Source: Arenibacter amylolyticus (GTDB lineage: Bacteria > Bacteroidota > Bacteroidia > Flavobacteriales > Flavobacteriaceae). From it: DNA of 62,767 nucleotides. The notes below the pieces were generated by a model. That model saw only the letters and a list, made by a program, of their open reading frames with translations. It was not told the origin of the DNA and searched no databases. The position numbers were made by a program, and so were the translations under genes. This document shows, piece after piece, positions 18,322-27,593 of the stretch. The DNA is taken from positions 1 to 62,767 of the forward strand of contig NZ_MTAZ01000038.1 in assembly GCF_002150785.1 (NCBI RefSeq), in the 5' to 3' direction. Each line of letters opens with the position of its first letter. Positions within the stretch are counted from its first letter, which is position 1.

Positions 18322-19614
18322 CTATTGTTTTAAATCGTCCACAATATTGGAAAGAGCCGCAATAGTGGCATCCAGATCTTCGTACGTAAGTGCATCATTC
18401 AAGAAATAGCTTTCAAATGCACTTGGCGGTAGGTAAACGCCCTCTCTCAACATTCCGTGAAAATACTTTTTAAAGGTATCATTGTTCCCTTTAACAGAGC
18501 TTTCAAAATCTACCACCGGCTCATCCGTAAAATGTATGGATATCATGGAGCCAAATCTATTTTTTTGAAAGGGAATATTGTTATCTGTCAACACCTTAGC
18601 CAAGCCAGCTCCTAAGTATTTAGTTTTATCCGCCAGACTTCTAAAGATCGCCGGATTGTTGTTTAGTTCGGTCAACATGGCTAATCCGGCACTCATTGCC
18701 AAGGGGTTTCCACTTAGGGTACCTGCCTGATACACCGGACCATCGGGAGCCAAGTAGCTCATAATTTCATCCCTGGCTGCAAAAGCACCTACGGGCAATC
18801 CGCCACCTATAACCTTACCAAAGGTTACAATATCTGCATCTATACCCAAAACTTCCTGTGCACCTCCCTTTGCCAATCTAAATCCGGTCATCACCTCATC
18901 AAAAATCAACAGTATCCCTTCTTGGGTACAAAGGTCACGCAATCCTTTAATAAAACTTTCATCTGGAATAATACATCCCATATTTCCAGCTACTGGCTCA
19001 AGGATTACGGCGGCAATTTCCCCCTTATTGGCAACTACTAAAGATTTTACGCTTTCCAAATTGTTGTAGATGGCCAAAAGAGTATCCTTGGCAGTTCCTT
19101 GAGTAACCCCCGGGCTATTGGGACTTCCAAAGGTAACCGCTCCACTACCTGCTTGTATTAGGAAGGCATCTGAATGCCCGTGGTAACAGCCCGCAAATTT
19201 TATAATCTTATCCTTTCCGGTAAAGCCTCTGGCCAGCCTTACGGCACTCATACAAGCCTCGGTTCCACTATTTACAAATCGGATTTTATCTATATTGGGC
19301 ACCATGGAAACCGCCAATTCCGCTAATTTGGTTTCTATTTCTGTAGGCATCCCAAAGGAAGTACCTTTTTTAGCTTTTTCTATTACCGCATTAATAACAG
19401 GTTCGTGGGCATGTCCCAAAATTAGTGGACCCCATGAAGCTATATAGTCAATTAATCGGTTCCCATCCTCATCGTACAAATAAGCTCCTTTGGCCTCCTT
19501 AACAAATATGGGTTCTCCTCCTACTGCCTTAAATGCTCTAACCGGGGAATTTACCCCTCCAGGAATAACTTTTTGCGCATCGGCAAACAAGGCACTACTT
19601 CTTTTATATCTCAT
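18322..19614 (-). CDS. hemL: Glutamate-1-semialdehyde 2,1-aminomutase
   Basis: HemL converts glutamate-1-semialdehyde to 5-aminolevulinate in the C5 route of tetrapyrrole synthesis. The 430 residues have the normal length and motifs of this PLP enzyme: [10 protein letters not shown] near the N-terminus, [15 protein letters not shown], the cofactor lysine K267 in [15 protein letters not shown], and [13 protein letters not shown]. The start is 6 bp after the glucosaminidase gene, the last of a four-gene minus-strand operon. No other heme synthesis gene is nearby. Confidence 0.97.
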   Translation of the reverse strand: MRYKRSSALFADAQKVIPGGVNSPVRAFKAVGGEPIFVKEAKGAYLYDEDGNRLIDYIASWGPLILGHAHEPVINAVIEKAKKGTSFGMPTEIETKLAELAVSMVPNIDKIRFVNSGTEACMSAVRLARGFTGKDKIIKFAGCYHGHSDAFLIQAGSGAVTFGSPNSPGVTQGTAKDTLLAIYNNLESVKSLVVANKGEIAAVILEPVAGNMGCIIPDESFIKGLRDLCTQEGILLIFDEVMTGFRLAKGGAQEVLGIDADIVTFGKVIGGGLPVGAFAARDEIMSYLAPDGPVYQAGTLSGNPLAMSAGLAMLTELNNNPAIFRSLADKTKYLGAGLAKVLTDNNIPFQKNRFGSMISIHFTDEPVVDFESSVKGNNDTFKKYFHGMLREGVYLPPSAFESYFLNDALTYEDLDATIAALSNIVDDLKQ

Positions 19615-19620
19615 ATTTAT

Positions 19621-20466
19621 TTATTTTTTTACAGCTTTTACAGTGATTTTTTGGCCTACCGCCAAATTACTGTTCTTCAAATTATTCATTTCCATCAGTT
19701 CCGGAACAGAAATAAAATACCTCCTGGAAATGGAATACAGGGTATCTCCTTTTTGTACCACATAGGTTGTAAGCCTGTACTCCTGTGGTTCCTTTTTCAC
19801 TATTCTCCCAGACTTTATCACCTCCTTATCATACTTATACAGTTCGTATCGCTCTATAAGGGAAATTAATTTTTCCGGGTATTTTCTATCTGTGGCATAA
19901 CCAGCTTGTCTTAGGCCTTTTGCCCAACCCTTGTAGTCGTCGTGATCTAAATTGAACAAAAAGGCATAGCGCGCTCGGGAGGATAGAAATATACTTCTAT
20001 CCCTAAAAGAGTACATAGGGTGGTTGTATTTCCTAAAACACTCCCCTTTCTCATCGTCGTCGTGAAAATCATAATCGCCATTCCAACCCGTGTGGCACTT
20101 TATGCCAAAATGGTTATTTGTTCTTTGGGTAAGATTCCCTCTACCCGCTCCGCTCTCTAATATTCCCTGCGCCAGGGTAATACTGGCAGGGATGCCATAA
20201 GCTTTCATCTCAAAGCGCGCTATCTCCGAAAAAGTCGTGATATATTCTTCCACCGAATTCACTGGAAATTGCACAAACTTCCCCGTATCCTCCGGAAGTG
20301 GATACAACACATTCCCCTGCTCCCTTTGTTCTTTTTCTGGCGCTTTTTCCGCAGGCTTTTCTACAGTTCTCTCTATTGGCTTCTTCGATGGGGCAACTCG
20401 CTTTTTAGTGCCACAAGCGATCATTAAAAATCCAAAAACAAGTATTGTTATTATTCTTCTTATCAT
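19621..20466 (-). CDS. Lipoprotein glucosaminidase with LysM domain
   Basis: 281 residues. A lipoprotein signal (lipobox MIAC, Cys18) and a Lys/Pro/Glu-rich linker lead to a glucosaminidase domain of glycoside hydrolase family 73 type (about 82-225; YGIPASITLAQGILESGAG with the catalytic Glu in ILESG, then NNHFGIKCH and the YSFRDRSIFL and YATDRKYPEKL motifs). A C-terminal LysM domain at about 232-278 (YVVQKGDTLYSISRRY, LAVGQKI) should bind peptidoglycan. It probably trims the cell wall during growth. It overlaps the upstream PLP enzyme gene by 4 bp (ATGA). Confidence 0.92.
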   Translation of the reverse strand: MIRRIITILVFGFLMIACGTKKRVAPSKKPIERTVEKPAEKAPEKEQREQGNVLYPLPEDTGKFVQFPVNSVEEYITTFSEIARFEMKAYGIPASITLAQGILESGAGRGNLTQRTNNHFGIKCHTGWNGDYDFHDDDEKGECFRKYNHPMYSFRDRSIFLSSRARYAFLFNLDHDDYKGWAKGLRQAGYATDRKYPEKLISLIERYELYKYDKEVIKSGRIVKKEPQEYRLTTYVVQKGDTLYSISRRYFISVPELMEMNNLKNSNLAVGQKITVKAVKK

Positions 20467-21368
20467 ACTTCAATCAATGGTTGCTGTCTTTTCTTTAATT
20501 TTATATTCATTCCTTCAATCCCCTGTAAACCACCTGTATGCACCACTAAAACAGACGCTCCAGGTCTAAAATAGTCCTGCTTCACCAAATCCAGTACCCC
20601 ATACAACAGTTTTCCGGTATAAATAGGATCGGTAGGAATACCGGTTTCCCGCTTAAACCAGTTAATAAACGCTATAAGCTGTGGGGATACCTTGGCATAA
20701 CCGCCAAAGTGATAATTGGTCTTTAATTCCCAATTATCCCTGGAGACAAAACTACGAATATCTTTTCTTAGAAAATCACCTTTAAGGGATGCTAAACCCA
20801 ATACCGTTTGGTTCTTGCTAGAGGAATTAATGATACCGGCCATGGTACCTCCTGTCCCAACACTACAACAAACGTAATGGTACTCAAGGTCTCGCTCGCT
20901 CAATATTTCTTCGCAGCCTTTTATAGCCAAGGCATTGGTTCCCCCTTCCGGGACCAGATAAAATGGCCCCATGGTATCCTGGAGTTTTTGCAAATAGTCT
21001 GGGTTAGTCTTATCCCTATACTGCTCCCTGGAAATAAACATAAAGTCCATTCCATTTTTACTGGCTTGCAGCAGCGTAGGGTTATTATTATAATTCCCTT
21101 GTAATTCAGCGCCCCTTATAATCCCAATGGTACGGAGGCCTACCTCTTTTCCGGCATAGGCAGTGGCAGCAATATGGTTAGAAAAGGCCCCTCCAAAAGT
21201 CACCAAGGTGCGATGCCCCAATTGTTGGGCTTCTAGCAGATTGTATTTTAACTTGCGGAATTTATTCCCGGAAATATAGGGATGAATCAAGTCTTCCCTT
21301 TTTACAATTAGGGAAACCTGTTTTTCTTTTAATAGGGGAAGTTCTACATGTTGATGTATACCCGACAC
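20463..21368 (-). CDS. PLP enzyme, ACC deaminase / D-cysteine desulfhydrase family
   Basis: 301 residues from a GTG start placed two bases after the stop of the upstream gene. Motifs of the fold II PLP family are visible: VKREDLIHPYISGNKFRKLKY with the cofactor lysine in GNKFRKLKY, TFGGAFSNHIAATA, VPEGGTN, and GTGGTMAG for phosphate binding, plus VLVVHTGGLQG. Family members deaminate 1-aminocyclopropane-1-carboxylate or desulfurate D-cysteine; the sequence alone does not decide between them. It is translationally coupled to the downstream glucosaminidase gene. Confidence 0.85.
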   Translation of the reverse strand: MSGIHQHVELPLLKEKQVSLIVKREDLIHPYISGNKFRKLKYNLLEAQQLGHRTLVTFGGAFSNHIAATAYAGKEVGLRTIGIIRGAELQGNYNNNPTLLQASKNGMDFMFISREQYRDKTNPDYLQKLQDTMGPFYLVPEGGTNALAIKGCEEILSERDLEYHYVCCSVGTGGTMAGIINSSSKNQTVLGLASLKGDFLRKDIRSFVSRDNWELKTNYHFGGYAKVSPQLIAFINWFKRETGIPTDPIYTGKLLYGVLDLVKQDYFRPGASVLVVHTGGLQGIEGMNIKLKKRQQPLIEV

Positions 21369-21370
21369 AA

Positions 21371-21709
21371 TTATCGCTTTTCAGCCCAAAGATATTTAAT
21401 AAAACTATACGGTCTTCGTTGTTGCAGATAATGTGGGTTGGATTCATTTTGGTAGGCCTCCCTTTCAAAACTGATGTTCCTATACGCCGTATAAGCATCG
21501 AAGTATATAAAAAACCGGATAAGGCCCTCCAGGAAGTATAAAAAATAAAAGGGAAGAATCAATAATTCCTTTTGCTGCCGTAGGTGAATCTTTTCATGAT
21601 TAATGAGAACGACATCCTTTATAAGAGCTCGATTCTTGAGTATGATAAAAGGCCAGACCGATAATCCTACATAGTCCTTATAAAAAAGATGTTTAAACAC
21701 AATAACCAT
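21371..21709 (-). CDS. Conserved flavobacterial membrane protein with HEKIH motif
   Basis: 112 residues with hydrophobic segments around 15-25 and 50-68 and the motif INHEKIHLRQQKELL at about 36-50, an HExxH-like arrangement as in M56-type membrane metallopeptidases. This short protein type is familiar in flavobacteria beside ACC deaminase-like genes. Whether it binds zinc or cleaves anything is unknown. It is the first gene of the operon running to hemL and lies 2 bp from the next start. Confidence 0.6.
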   Translation of the reverse strand: MVIVFKHLFYKDYVGLSVWPFIILKNRALIKDVVLINHEKIHLRQQKELLILPFYFLYFLEGLIRFFIYFDAYTAYRNISFEREAYQNESNPHYLQQRRPYSFIKYLWAEKR

Positions 21710-21886
21710 AAAGCGAAATCTAACTTATATAAAGATAACGGTCCTTAATTCAATAATGTGCGCTTTTCGATTTAAAACTAGCTAAATAAGATAAAAAACC
21801 AAAAAGCAAGCTAGTAGAAACCCAAATAGCCTCAAAGAATGGGACTCTCAGCCCTCTTTTCAATTAAATCCCATAAATTTACAGCA

Positions 21887-22048
21887 ATGAAAAAAATAAT
21901 ACCCATAGAGGAAGGGGATTTTTATCTCTCTGAAGAAGGCTATAAAGTGTTCACAAAACAATACCTCTTAAAGCGTGGATATTGTTGCGAAAGTGGTTGT
22001 AGACATTGCCCTTACGGCTACAATCCCAAGACGGCGAGAAGAAAGTAA
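21887..22048 (+). CDS. DUF5522 small cysteine-rich protein
   Basis: 53 residues from the ATG at 21887; the frame is open upstream but with no good start. The sequence YLSEEGYKVFTKQYLLKRGYCCESGCRHCPY contains a CC...C..CPY cluster suited to binding zinc or an iron-sulfur centre. This is the DUF5522 pattern, found as a short stand-alone protein in Bacteroidota and as part of longer eukaryotic proteins. Function unknown; cytosolic. Confidence 0.8.
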   Translation: MKKIIPIEEGDFYLSEEGYKVFTKQYLLKRGYCCESGCRHCPYGYNPKTARRK

Positions 22049-22123
22049 CTCCTATTCCATTCGGCATGATATTTGTGATATCCTATTGTGAAGTTTAATG
22101 AATACGAATTAAAAAAAATAGTT

Positions 22124-22681
22124 ATGAAAAATATCAAATTACTATTTGCTCCCCTTTTCGCCATCCTACTTTTGGCGTCCTGTTCTTCGGTGCAAGTGCT
22201 GACCGATTACGATAGAGAGGCAAATTTCAACAATTTTAAGACCTTTGCATTTTACAAAACTGGCATAGACAAGGCCCAAATTTCGGACCTTGACAAGAAA
22301 AGAATACTCAAAGCTATTGATGCTGAAATGAGCGCTCGAGGTTTTGTAAAATCTAATGAACCAGACATCTTAATCAGTATTTTCACTAAGGAAAGACAGC
22401 AGGTAGATGTATATAGTAATTATTGGGGCGCAGGATATTATGGCTGGGGATGGAATCCGTATTTCTGGGGAGGCCCATACAACCATGGTAATGTGAGCAC
22501 CAGAACGGAAGGCTCCTTATACATAGATATTATAGATGCCAAAAACAAGGAACTAGTATGGCAGGGAAGAGGAGTTGGCAGCTTGCACAATATTAAAAAC
22601 ATTGAAAAGAAGGAGGCACGTATTAGAGAGTTTGTTGCCGAAATCCTACAAGCCTATCCACCGGGATCGGAAAGCAAATAA
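22124..22681 (+). CDS. DUF4136 lipoprotein
   Basis: 185 residues from the ATG at 22124 (an upstream GTG at 22088 would spoil the signal sequence). The lipobox LLASC places Cys at about residue 20. The mature domain begins VQVLTDYDREANFNNFKTFAFY, a hallmark of DUF4136, and contains a Gly/Trp/Tyr-rich stretch (YWGAGYYGWGWNPYFWGG) followed by the conserved GSLYIDIIDAKNKELVWQG. Located in the outer or inner membrane envelope; function unknown. Confidence 0.85.
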   Translation: MKNIKLLFAPLFAILLLASCSSVQVLTDYDREANFNNFKTFAFYKTGIDKAQISDLDKKRILKAIDAEMSARGFVKSNEPDILISIFTKERQQVDVYSNYWGAGYYGWGWNPYFWGGPYNHGNVSTRTEGSLYIDIIDAKNKELVWQGRGVGSLHNIKNIEKKEARIREFVAEILQAYPPGSESK

Positions 22682-22781
22682 GGAGGTAGGCAAAAGCACA
22701 CTTTTATAGCTTTCTATAATGTATTCATAAAGAGCGACACCCAATTATGTAAGGCCTTTTCCAGTTTTCTGGAAAGCCCAC

Positions 22782-22823
22782 GCCCCAAAAGGAATTCCCA
22801 CTTCCTTTTGGGGCTGCTTTTTT
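22782..22823 (+). terminator. Strong intrinsic terminator
   Basis: A perfect 13-bp stem (GCCCCAAAAGGAA at 22782-22794 with its complement at 22802-22814), a 7-nt loop and a T-run downstream of the DUF4136 gene. Confidence 0.9.
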
Positions 22824-22855
22824 GTATATTTAGTTGATTTGTAAAACCTGCATCC

Positions 22856-24607
22856 ATGTCGTACAAAAGCAACTATATATTGGATAAGCTGCCCCAGCAT
22901 TTAAAGCAGTATATAAAGCCTCAAAACTATGAGGAATACACTCCTATTAACCAAGCAGTCTGGCGCTATGTAATGCGAAAAAATGTTGACTACCTTAGTA
23001 AGGTTGCGCATAAAAGCTATGTAGACGGTCTCCGAAAAACAGGTATTGCCATAGACCATATTCCCAATATGTATGGAATGAACCGGATCTTGAAAGATAT
23101 CGGATGGGCTGCGGTAGCCGTAGACGGATTTATTCCTCCCAGTGCATTTATGGAGTTCCAAGCTTACAATATTTTGGTAATTGCCTCCGACATTAGGCAG
23201 TTAGAGCATATAGAATACACCCCAGCCCCAGATATCATTCATGAAGGTGCCGGGCATGCTCCCATCATCGCCAATCCAGAATATGCAGAATACCTAAGGA
23301 GGTTTGGAGAGATTGGCAGCAAGGCCATTTCCAGTAGAAAAGATTATGAGCTCTATGAAGCGGTAAGACACCTTTCTATCATAAAGGAGGCCGAAGGCAC
23401 ACCCCAGGAACTGATAACAAAAGCAGAGAAAAAAATTGAGGATCTCCAACAGAATATGGGGGAGCCTAGCGAAATGGCGCTTATCAGAAACCTACACTGG
23501 TGGACGGTAGAATACGGGCTGATAGGCACCTTGGAGAACCCAAAAATTTATGGCGCCGGCCTTTTATCTTCTATTGGCGAGAGTGCTTGGTGTATGACAG
23601 ACAAGGTTAAGAAACTCCCTTACTCCATTGAAGCAGTCCACACCTCTTTTGACATTACCCAGCCGCAACCACAATTATTTGTCACACCAGATTTTGCCTA
23701 CCTCAACCAAGTTCTGGAAGAGTTTGCCAATACCATGGCCCTTCGGAAAGGTGGCCTAAGCGGATTGGAGAAACTGGTAGAATCTAAAGAATTGGGGACC
23801 GTGGAATTAAGCACAGGTATACAAATTTCCGGGAAATTTGATAATACCATTGCCCATGAAGGGAAGCCCATCTATTTCTCTACCAAAGGCAAAACCGCAC
23901 TGTCTTATAGAGGTAAGGAATTAATAGGACATGGGACAAGGCATTATCCCAAGGGGTTTGGCTCTCCAGTTGGAAAATTAAAAGGAATCAATATTGCTAT
24001 TGAGGATATGAGTCCAAGAGACCTAAAAGCCTATAATATTTACGAAGGTGAAACTGTGCTTCTTGAATTTGTGGGTGGCGTAACCATAAGTGGGGAAATA
24101 ATAACTGGCACGCGAAACCTAAAGGGTGAAATTATCTTGATTACTTTTTCCAACTGCACCGTAAAATACCAGGACCAAATTCTTTTCCACCCAGCACAGG
24201 GGCTTTACAATATGGCCGTAGGGCAAACCATTGATTCCGTATTTAACGGCCCTGCAGACCTTTCTAGTTTCGATTTAATTACCCATACCATTTCGGACAC
24301 CACCATAAAGTCAACCCCAACCAAGTGGCGACTGCAACTGGAGGAGCTTTATCGGCAGGTTAGGGAATACCGGGAAAGGAAAAACACCAACATCTCCAGA
24401 AATAAGGTATTTCAAGAATTGGTAAACAACCATCCCGATGATTGGCTACTATCCGTGGAGTTGTATGAATTGGCAAAAAATAACGGCGACCACGCCTTTG
24501 CCGATAGGATTGTAAATCACCTTGAGAAGGTAAAACGAAACAAACCCAAGGTAGGCCGCTTAATTGATGACGGCCTGGAATTGGTGGATAAAAATTTAGT
24601 AATTTAG
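22856..24607 (+). CDS. Aromatic amino acid hydroxylase (phenylalanine 4-monooxygenase type) with C-terminal extension
   Basis: 583 residues. The pterin-dependent hydroxylase core occupies about 40-300 and shows the iron ligands H129 and H134 in IIHEGAGHAP and E219 in WWTVEYGL, followed by IYGAGLLSSIGES. The enzyme would hydroxylate phenylalanine (or tyrosine/tryptophan) using tetrahydropterin and oxygen. Between H134 and E219 there are 85 residues, against about 40 in phenylalanine hydroxylases, because of an inserted helical segment. A further 280 residues at the C-terminus (repeated KFDNTIAHEG..., FVGGVTISGEII, then helices) have no function known to me. Monocistronic. Confidence 0.88.
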   Translation: MSYKSNYILDKLPQHLKQYIKPQNYEEYTPINQAVWRYVMRKNVDYLSKVAHKSYVDGLRKTGIAIDHIPNMYGMNRILKDIGWAAVAVDGFIPPSAFMEFQAYNILVIASDIRQLEHIEYTPAPDIIHEGAGHAPIIANPEYAEYLRRFGEIGSKAISSRKDYELYEAVRHLSIIKEAEGTPQELITKAEKKIEDLQQNMGEPSEMALIRNLHWWTVEYGLIGTLENPKIYGAGLLSSIGESAWCMTDKVKKLPYSIEAVHTSFDITQPQPQLFVTPDFAYLNQVLEEFANTMALRKGGLSGLEKLVESKELGTVELSTGIQISGKFDNTIAHEGKPIYFSTKGKTALSYRGKELIGHGTRHYPKGFGSPVGKLKGINIAIEDMSPRDLKAYNIYEGETVLLEFVGGVTISGEIITGTRNLKGEIILITFSNCTVKYQDQILFHPAQGLYNMAVGQTIDSVFNGPADLSSFDLITHTISDTTIKSTPTKWRLQLEELYRQVREYRERKNTNISRNKVFQELVNNHPDDWLLSVELYELAKNNGDHAFADRIVNHLEKVKRNKPKVGRLIDDGLELVDKNLVI

Positions 24608-24663
24608 GCGCTTTCACTTATATACGCACAGTAAGGGGTAGATGGCCCTAGAAATATACTTAC

Positions 24664-25929
24664 ATGAAGTTATTGGTCCATTTTACCTTGCTTTTATTTC
24701 TATATCCCATGTCCTCTTCTAAAGCTCAAGCACTTTACGATGAAAACAACGTACCTTTTTTTAAGGTACCCAACCCACTAACCACCTTTGAAGGCGAAAA
24801 AATATCCACTGCCTCTGTATGGAAAAACAAGCGAAGACCAGAAATCCTTCAATATTTCACTAACGAAGTATATGGTGCGTTTCCAGCACATAAGCCGCAC
24901 CTATCTTCCAAAATTTTGGAGAAGGACCACAACGCCTTGGGAGGAATGGCCAAACGCTTGCAGATTGAACAAACCTTTAGCAGGGACAATAAAAGTTTAA
25001 CCTTTACCATCTTACTATATCTCCCCAAGGAGGTAGCGAATGCCCCTATATTCCTAGGTTATAATTTCTTTGGCAACCACACGGTTACCGATGAGACGGA
25101 GGTATTGGTCTCCACCGCTTGGACCAACAACAATGCCCTTTTGGGAATTACCAACCATACTTTAACGGAGCAGACAAGAGGTGCAAAAAGCAGCCGATGG
25201 CCCTTAACTCAAATTATCGAGGCCGGTTACGGATTGGCCACCATATACTACGGGGAGGTAGACCCGGACAAAAACGATTTTTCCGATGGTATTCACGCCC
25301 TTTTTTATCAGAATGGCCAGCAACACCCAAAAGAAAATGAGTGGGGTAGTATTGCCGCTTGGGCATGGGGACTTCACAGAACCATGGATTTCTTGGAAAG
25401 GTATGAGGAGACCAAAAATTCTAAAGTTATAGTTTTTGGACATTCACGCCTTGGAAAAGCTGCTCTCTGGGCAGGGGCCAATGACGAGCGATTCGCAGCG
25501 GTGATCTCCAACAACTCTGGATGTGGTGGCGCTGCCATGTCTAAACGAACCTACGGAGAGACCATTGCCACCATCAATCAACGTTTCCCCCATTGGTTCT
25601 GCTCCAATTTTCAAAAATATAATAACAATGAAACTGCCTTGGAGGTAGACCAACACCAACTTTTGGCACTGATTGCCCCAAGACCCTTGTATATTGCCAG
25701 TGCTGAAGAAGACCGTTGGGCAGATCCCAAGGGGGAATTTCTCGCTGCCTATTATGCTACTCCCGTATATGAATTGTTTAAAAAGAAAGGGATTCCCTCC
25801 TTAGAAATGCCCGTCACCAATACCCCTATACTAAACACCCTGGCCTATCATATACGAAGTGGCAAGCACGATATAACGGAGTACGACTGGGAGCAGTATA
25901 TAAAGTGGGCCAACCGTTTTTTAAGATAA
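24664..25929 (+). CDS. Exported alpha/beta hydrolase, CE15 glucuronoyl esterase-like
   Basis: 421 residues with a signal peptide (cleavage near SKAQ at about 22). The alpha/beta-hydrolase fold shows the nucleophile S261 in FGHSRLGKAALWAGA and a candidate catalytic His at H396 or H402 (YHIRSGKHD). Motifs such as LGYNFFGNHTV, EWGSIAAWAWGLHRTMDFL and IAPRPLYIASAEEDRWADP match bacterial glucuronoyl or acetyl esterases that release lignin or acetyl links from hemicellulose. No polysaccharide utilisation genes surround it, so the substrate stays open. It follows the hydroxylase gene by 56 bp. Confidence 0.75.
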   Translation: MKLLVHFTLLLFLYPMSSSKAQALYDENNVPFFKVPNPLTTFEGEKISTASVWKNKRRPEILQYFTNEVYGAFPAHKPHLSSKILEKDHNALGGMAKRLQIEQTFSRDNKSLTFTILLYLPKEVANAPIFLGYNFFGNHTVTDETEVLVSTAWTNNNALLGITNHTLTEQTRGAKSSRWPLTQIIEAGYGLATIYYGEVDPDKNDFSDGIHALFYQNGQQHPKENEWGSIAAWAWGLHRTMDFLERYEETKNSKVIVFGHSRLGKAALWAGANDERFAAVISNNSGCGGAAMSKRTYGETIATINQRFPHWFCSNFQKYNNNETALEVDQHQLLALIAPRPLYIASAEEDRWADPKGEFLAAYYATPVYELFKKKGIPSLEMPVTNTPILNTLAYHIRSGKHDITEYDWEQYIKWANRFLR

Positions 25930-25940
25930 ACGCCCCCTTC

Positions 25941-26567
25941 TCAATTTTTAATTATGTGACTTGGAGCTCGTAGGTCCTCCAATCCCTGAACCGTATGATC
26001 CCCATATACCAAGGTCCACCCCATGGAATTGGTGAGCACCAAAAACTTAGACAACTCAGTTATCAAGCGGTTTTCTGCATTGGTAATTATCGAGGAAGCG
26101 TTAATTTGCTTCATCAGGGAAGCGTGTACGTTTTTCTTTATCTTATTATAATCCCCTGCATTAAACTGATTCAGAAAATCAGCCGTAACATCGTAGTATT
26201 CAAAATCTGGGTACAATTTAATTTCTGCTTCGGGAATACTGCGGATATACAAGGTTTTGGACTCCTTATCTACTTCAAAATCGATTAAGCTTAGATCATA
26301 TGCTACCGTCACCTCCGCATTCACCACTACCAACGCCTTTTTCTTGGCAGTGATTAAAGGCCCAAAAAGTTGTTGGGAATCCTTATAGTTATAGACTTGG
26401 GAAAAGTGTCCCTCAGTAACAATTAGCTTGGCTACATTATTCACCTGTTTTTGCAACATCACCGCATTCTCCTCCAAAATAGAATCCTTCTTATTTTCTT
26501 CCGAACAGGAACGAATAATCAAGACGGCCGTTAAGGCCAACACCACACCAATTATAAAACCTCTCAT
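25941..26567 (-). CDS. DUF4230 membrane-anchored protein
   Basis: 208 residues with an N-terminal anchor helix (FIIGVVLALTAVLIIRSC). The remaining domain (LIVTEGHFSQVYNYKD..., KALVVVNAEVTVAYDL, LYIRSIPEAEIKLYPDFEYYD) is typical of DUF4230, a widespread uncharacterised family thought to face the outside of the membrane. It overlaps the upstream GSCFA gene by 4 bp (ATGA), a pairing seen often in flavobacteria. Confidence 0.85.
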   Translation of the reverse strand: MRGFIIGVVLALTAVLIIRSCSEENKKDSILEENAVMLQKQVNNVAKLIVTEGHFSQVYNYKDSQQLFGPLITAKKKALVVVNAEVTVAYDLSLIDFEVDKESKTLYIRSIPEAEIKLYPDFEYYDVTADFLNQFNAGDYNKIKKNVHASLMKQINASSIITNAENRLITELSKFLVLTNSMGWTLVYGDHTVQGLEDLRAPSHIIKN

Positions 26568-27541
26568 TCTTTAAATTTCATAAACGGATACTCTTCTTGG
26601 AGCTCCTTAATTTTTTGTTGTTGTTTCACCAGAAACTTCTTATGCTGGTCCGAAGATAGATTAAATGGCCTATGCAACAAACCCTTTTGAACCTTGTCTA
26701 CCTTTTCCATTACTGGCAGCACCGTTGTGGACAGCCACATAAAACTAAATTTCTCCCAAATATAATCTACTGCCAGGGTATTGGGATGAACCATATCCGC
26801 ATTATAAAAGCGATAATCCCTTAATTCATCCATCATTATTTCATAGGAGGGAAAATAATGTGCCTTGGATCCAGTATTGTCTTTCCTTGCCGATATTTCA
26901 CTAAGAATTGCATGTATAGAGGTGATTAGGTTTGCCTTGCTTTGCTGGTTTTCCACAAAACCATCTTTAAGATGTCTTACTGGGGAAACCGTGAAAATAA
27001 ACTGGATATTCTTATTAACACTTTCAACACACTCCACCATACGCTTTAGAATAAGCGTGTTCTCTTCTATGGAAATCATTTCCTTGTTAAACTCCTTTTG
27101 TGGCACCTTATGGCAGTTGGCAACCATCCGATCTGTTTCCTTATGCCGATACACCCATGCGGTTCCCAAGGTAATTATAAGGTGGGAGGCTTTGGTAATA
27201 TGCGCTAAGGCAATCTCTAAACTCGTATTTAAATTTTGGAGCAATGCTTCTTTGGAATTTGCCGATAAGCTGGAATGGACATCAAAGCAATGCCATTGTC
27301 CATTATAGCAAAAGACGTTATTCTCGGTATAATACTCCTTATTAACCGCTCTACGCACCAATGCTTCCATTGCTTGCGGATGAAAAAGAGTGCCAAAGGG
27401 ATTGCAAAGGGTACGGAATTTATAGTAACTGAGCTTATCCCCTATATTTTTAGAAAAACAAGAGCCCAATAAAACCACCTTACTTTGGTAGTCTATTGGG
27501 CTGCTAGCCTTCTTTAATGGTATTTGGGTCTGTAGTTTCAT
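26564..27541 (-). CDS. GSCFA domain protein
   Basis: The ATG at 27541 is preferred over the GTG at 27553 and gives 325 residues. The eponymous motif LLGSCFSKNIGDKL lies at about 27-40, followed by NPFGTLFHP, ITLGTAWVY, FTVSPVRHLKDG, and the YNADMVHPNTLAVDYIWEKF block with Asp and His. These elements suggest an SGNH-like hydrolase fold. Substrate unknown. It is located 53 bp after alaS and may share its transcript. Confidence 0.9.
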   Translation of the reverse strand: MKLQTQIPLKKASSPIDYQSKVVLLGSCFSKNIGDKLSYYKFRTLCNPFGTLFHPQAMEALVRRAVNKEYYTENNVFCYNGQWHCFDVHSSLSANSKEALLQNLNTSLEIALAHITKASHLIITLGTAWVYRHKETDRMVANCHKVPQKEFNKEMISIEENTLILKRMVECVESVNKNIQFIFTVSPVRHLKDGFVENQQSKANLITSIHAILSEISARKDNTGSKAHYFPSYEIMMDELRDYRFYNADMVHPNTLAVDYIWEKFSFMWLSTTVLPVMEKVDKVQKGLLHRPFNLSSDQHKKFLVKQQQKIKELQEEYPFMKFKE

Positions 27542-27593
27542 TGTGTAATTCACCTACTTTATTGAAACCAAATTGGCCCCATCTAATTGGCTG

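Noticed and set aside
24664-25929. Polysaccharide utilisation locus around the CE15-like esterase
   Set aside because: No SusC/SusD pair, glycoside hydrolase or polysaccharide sensor lies nearby.
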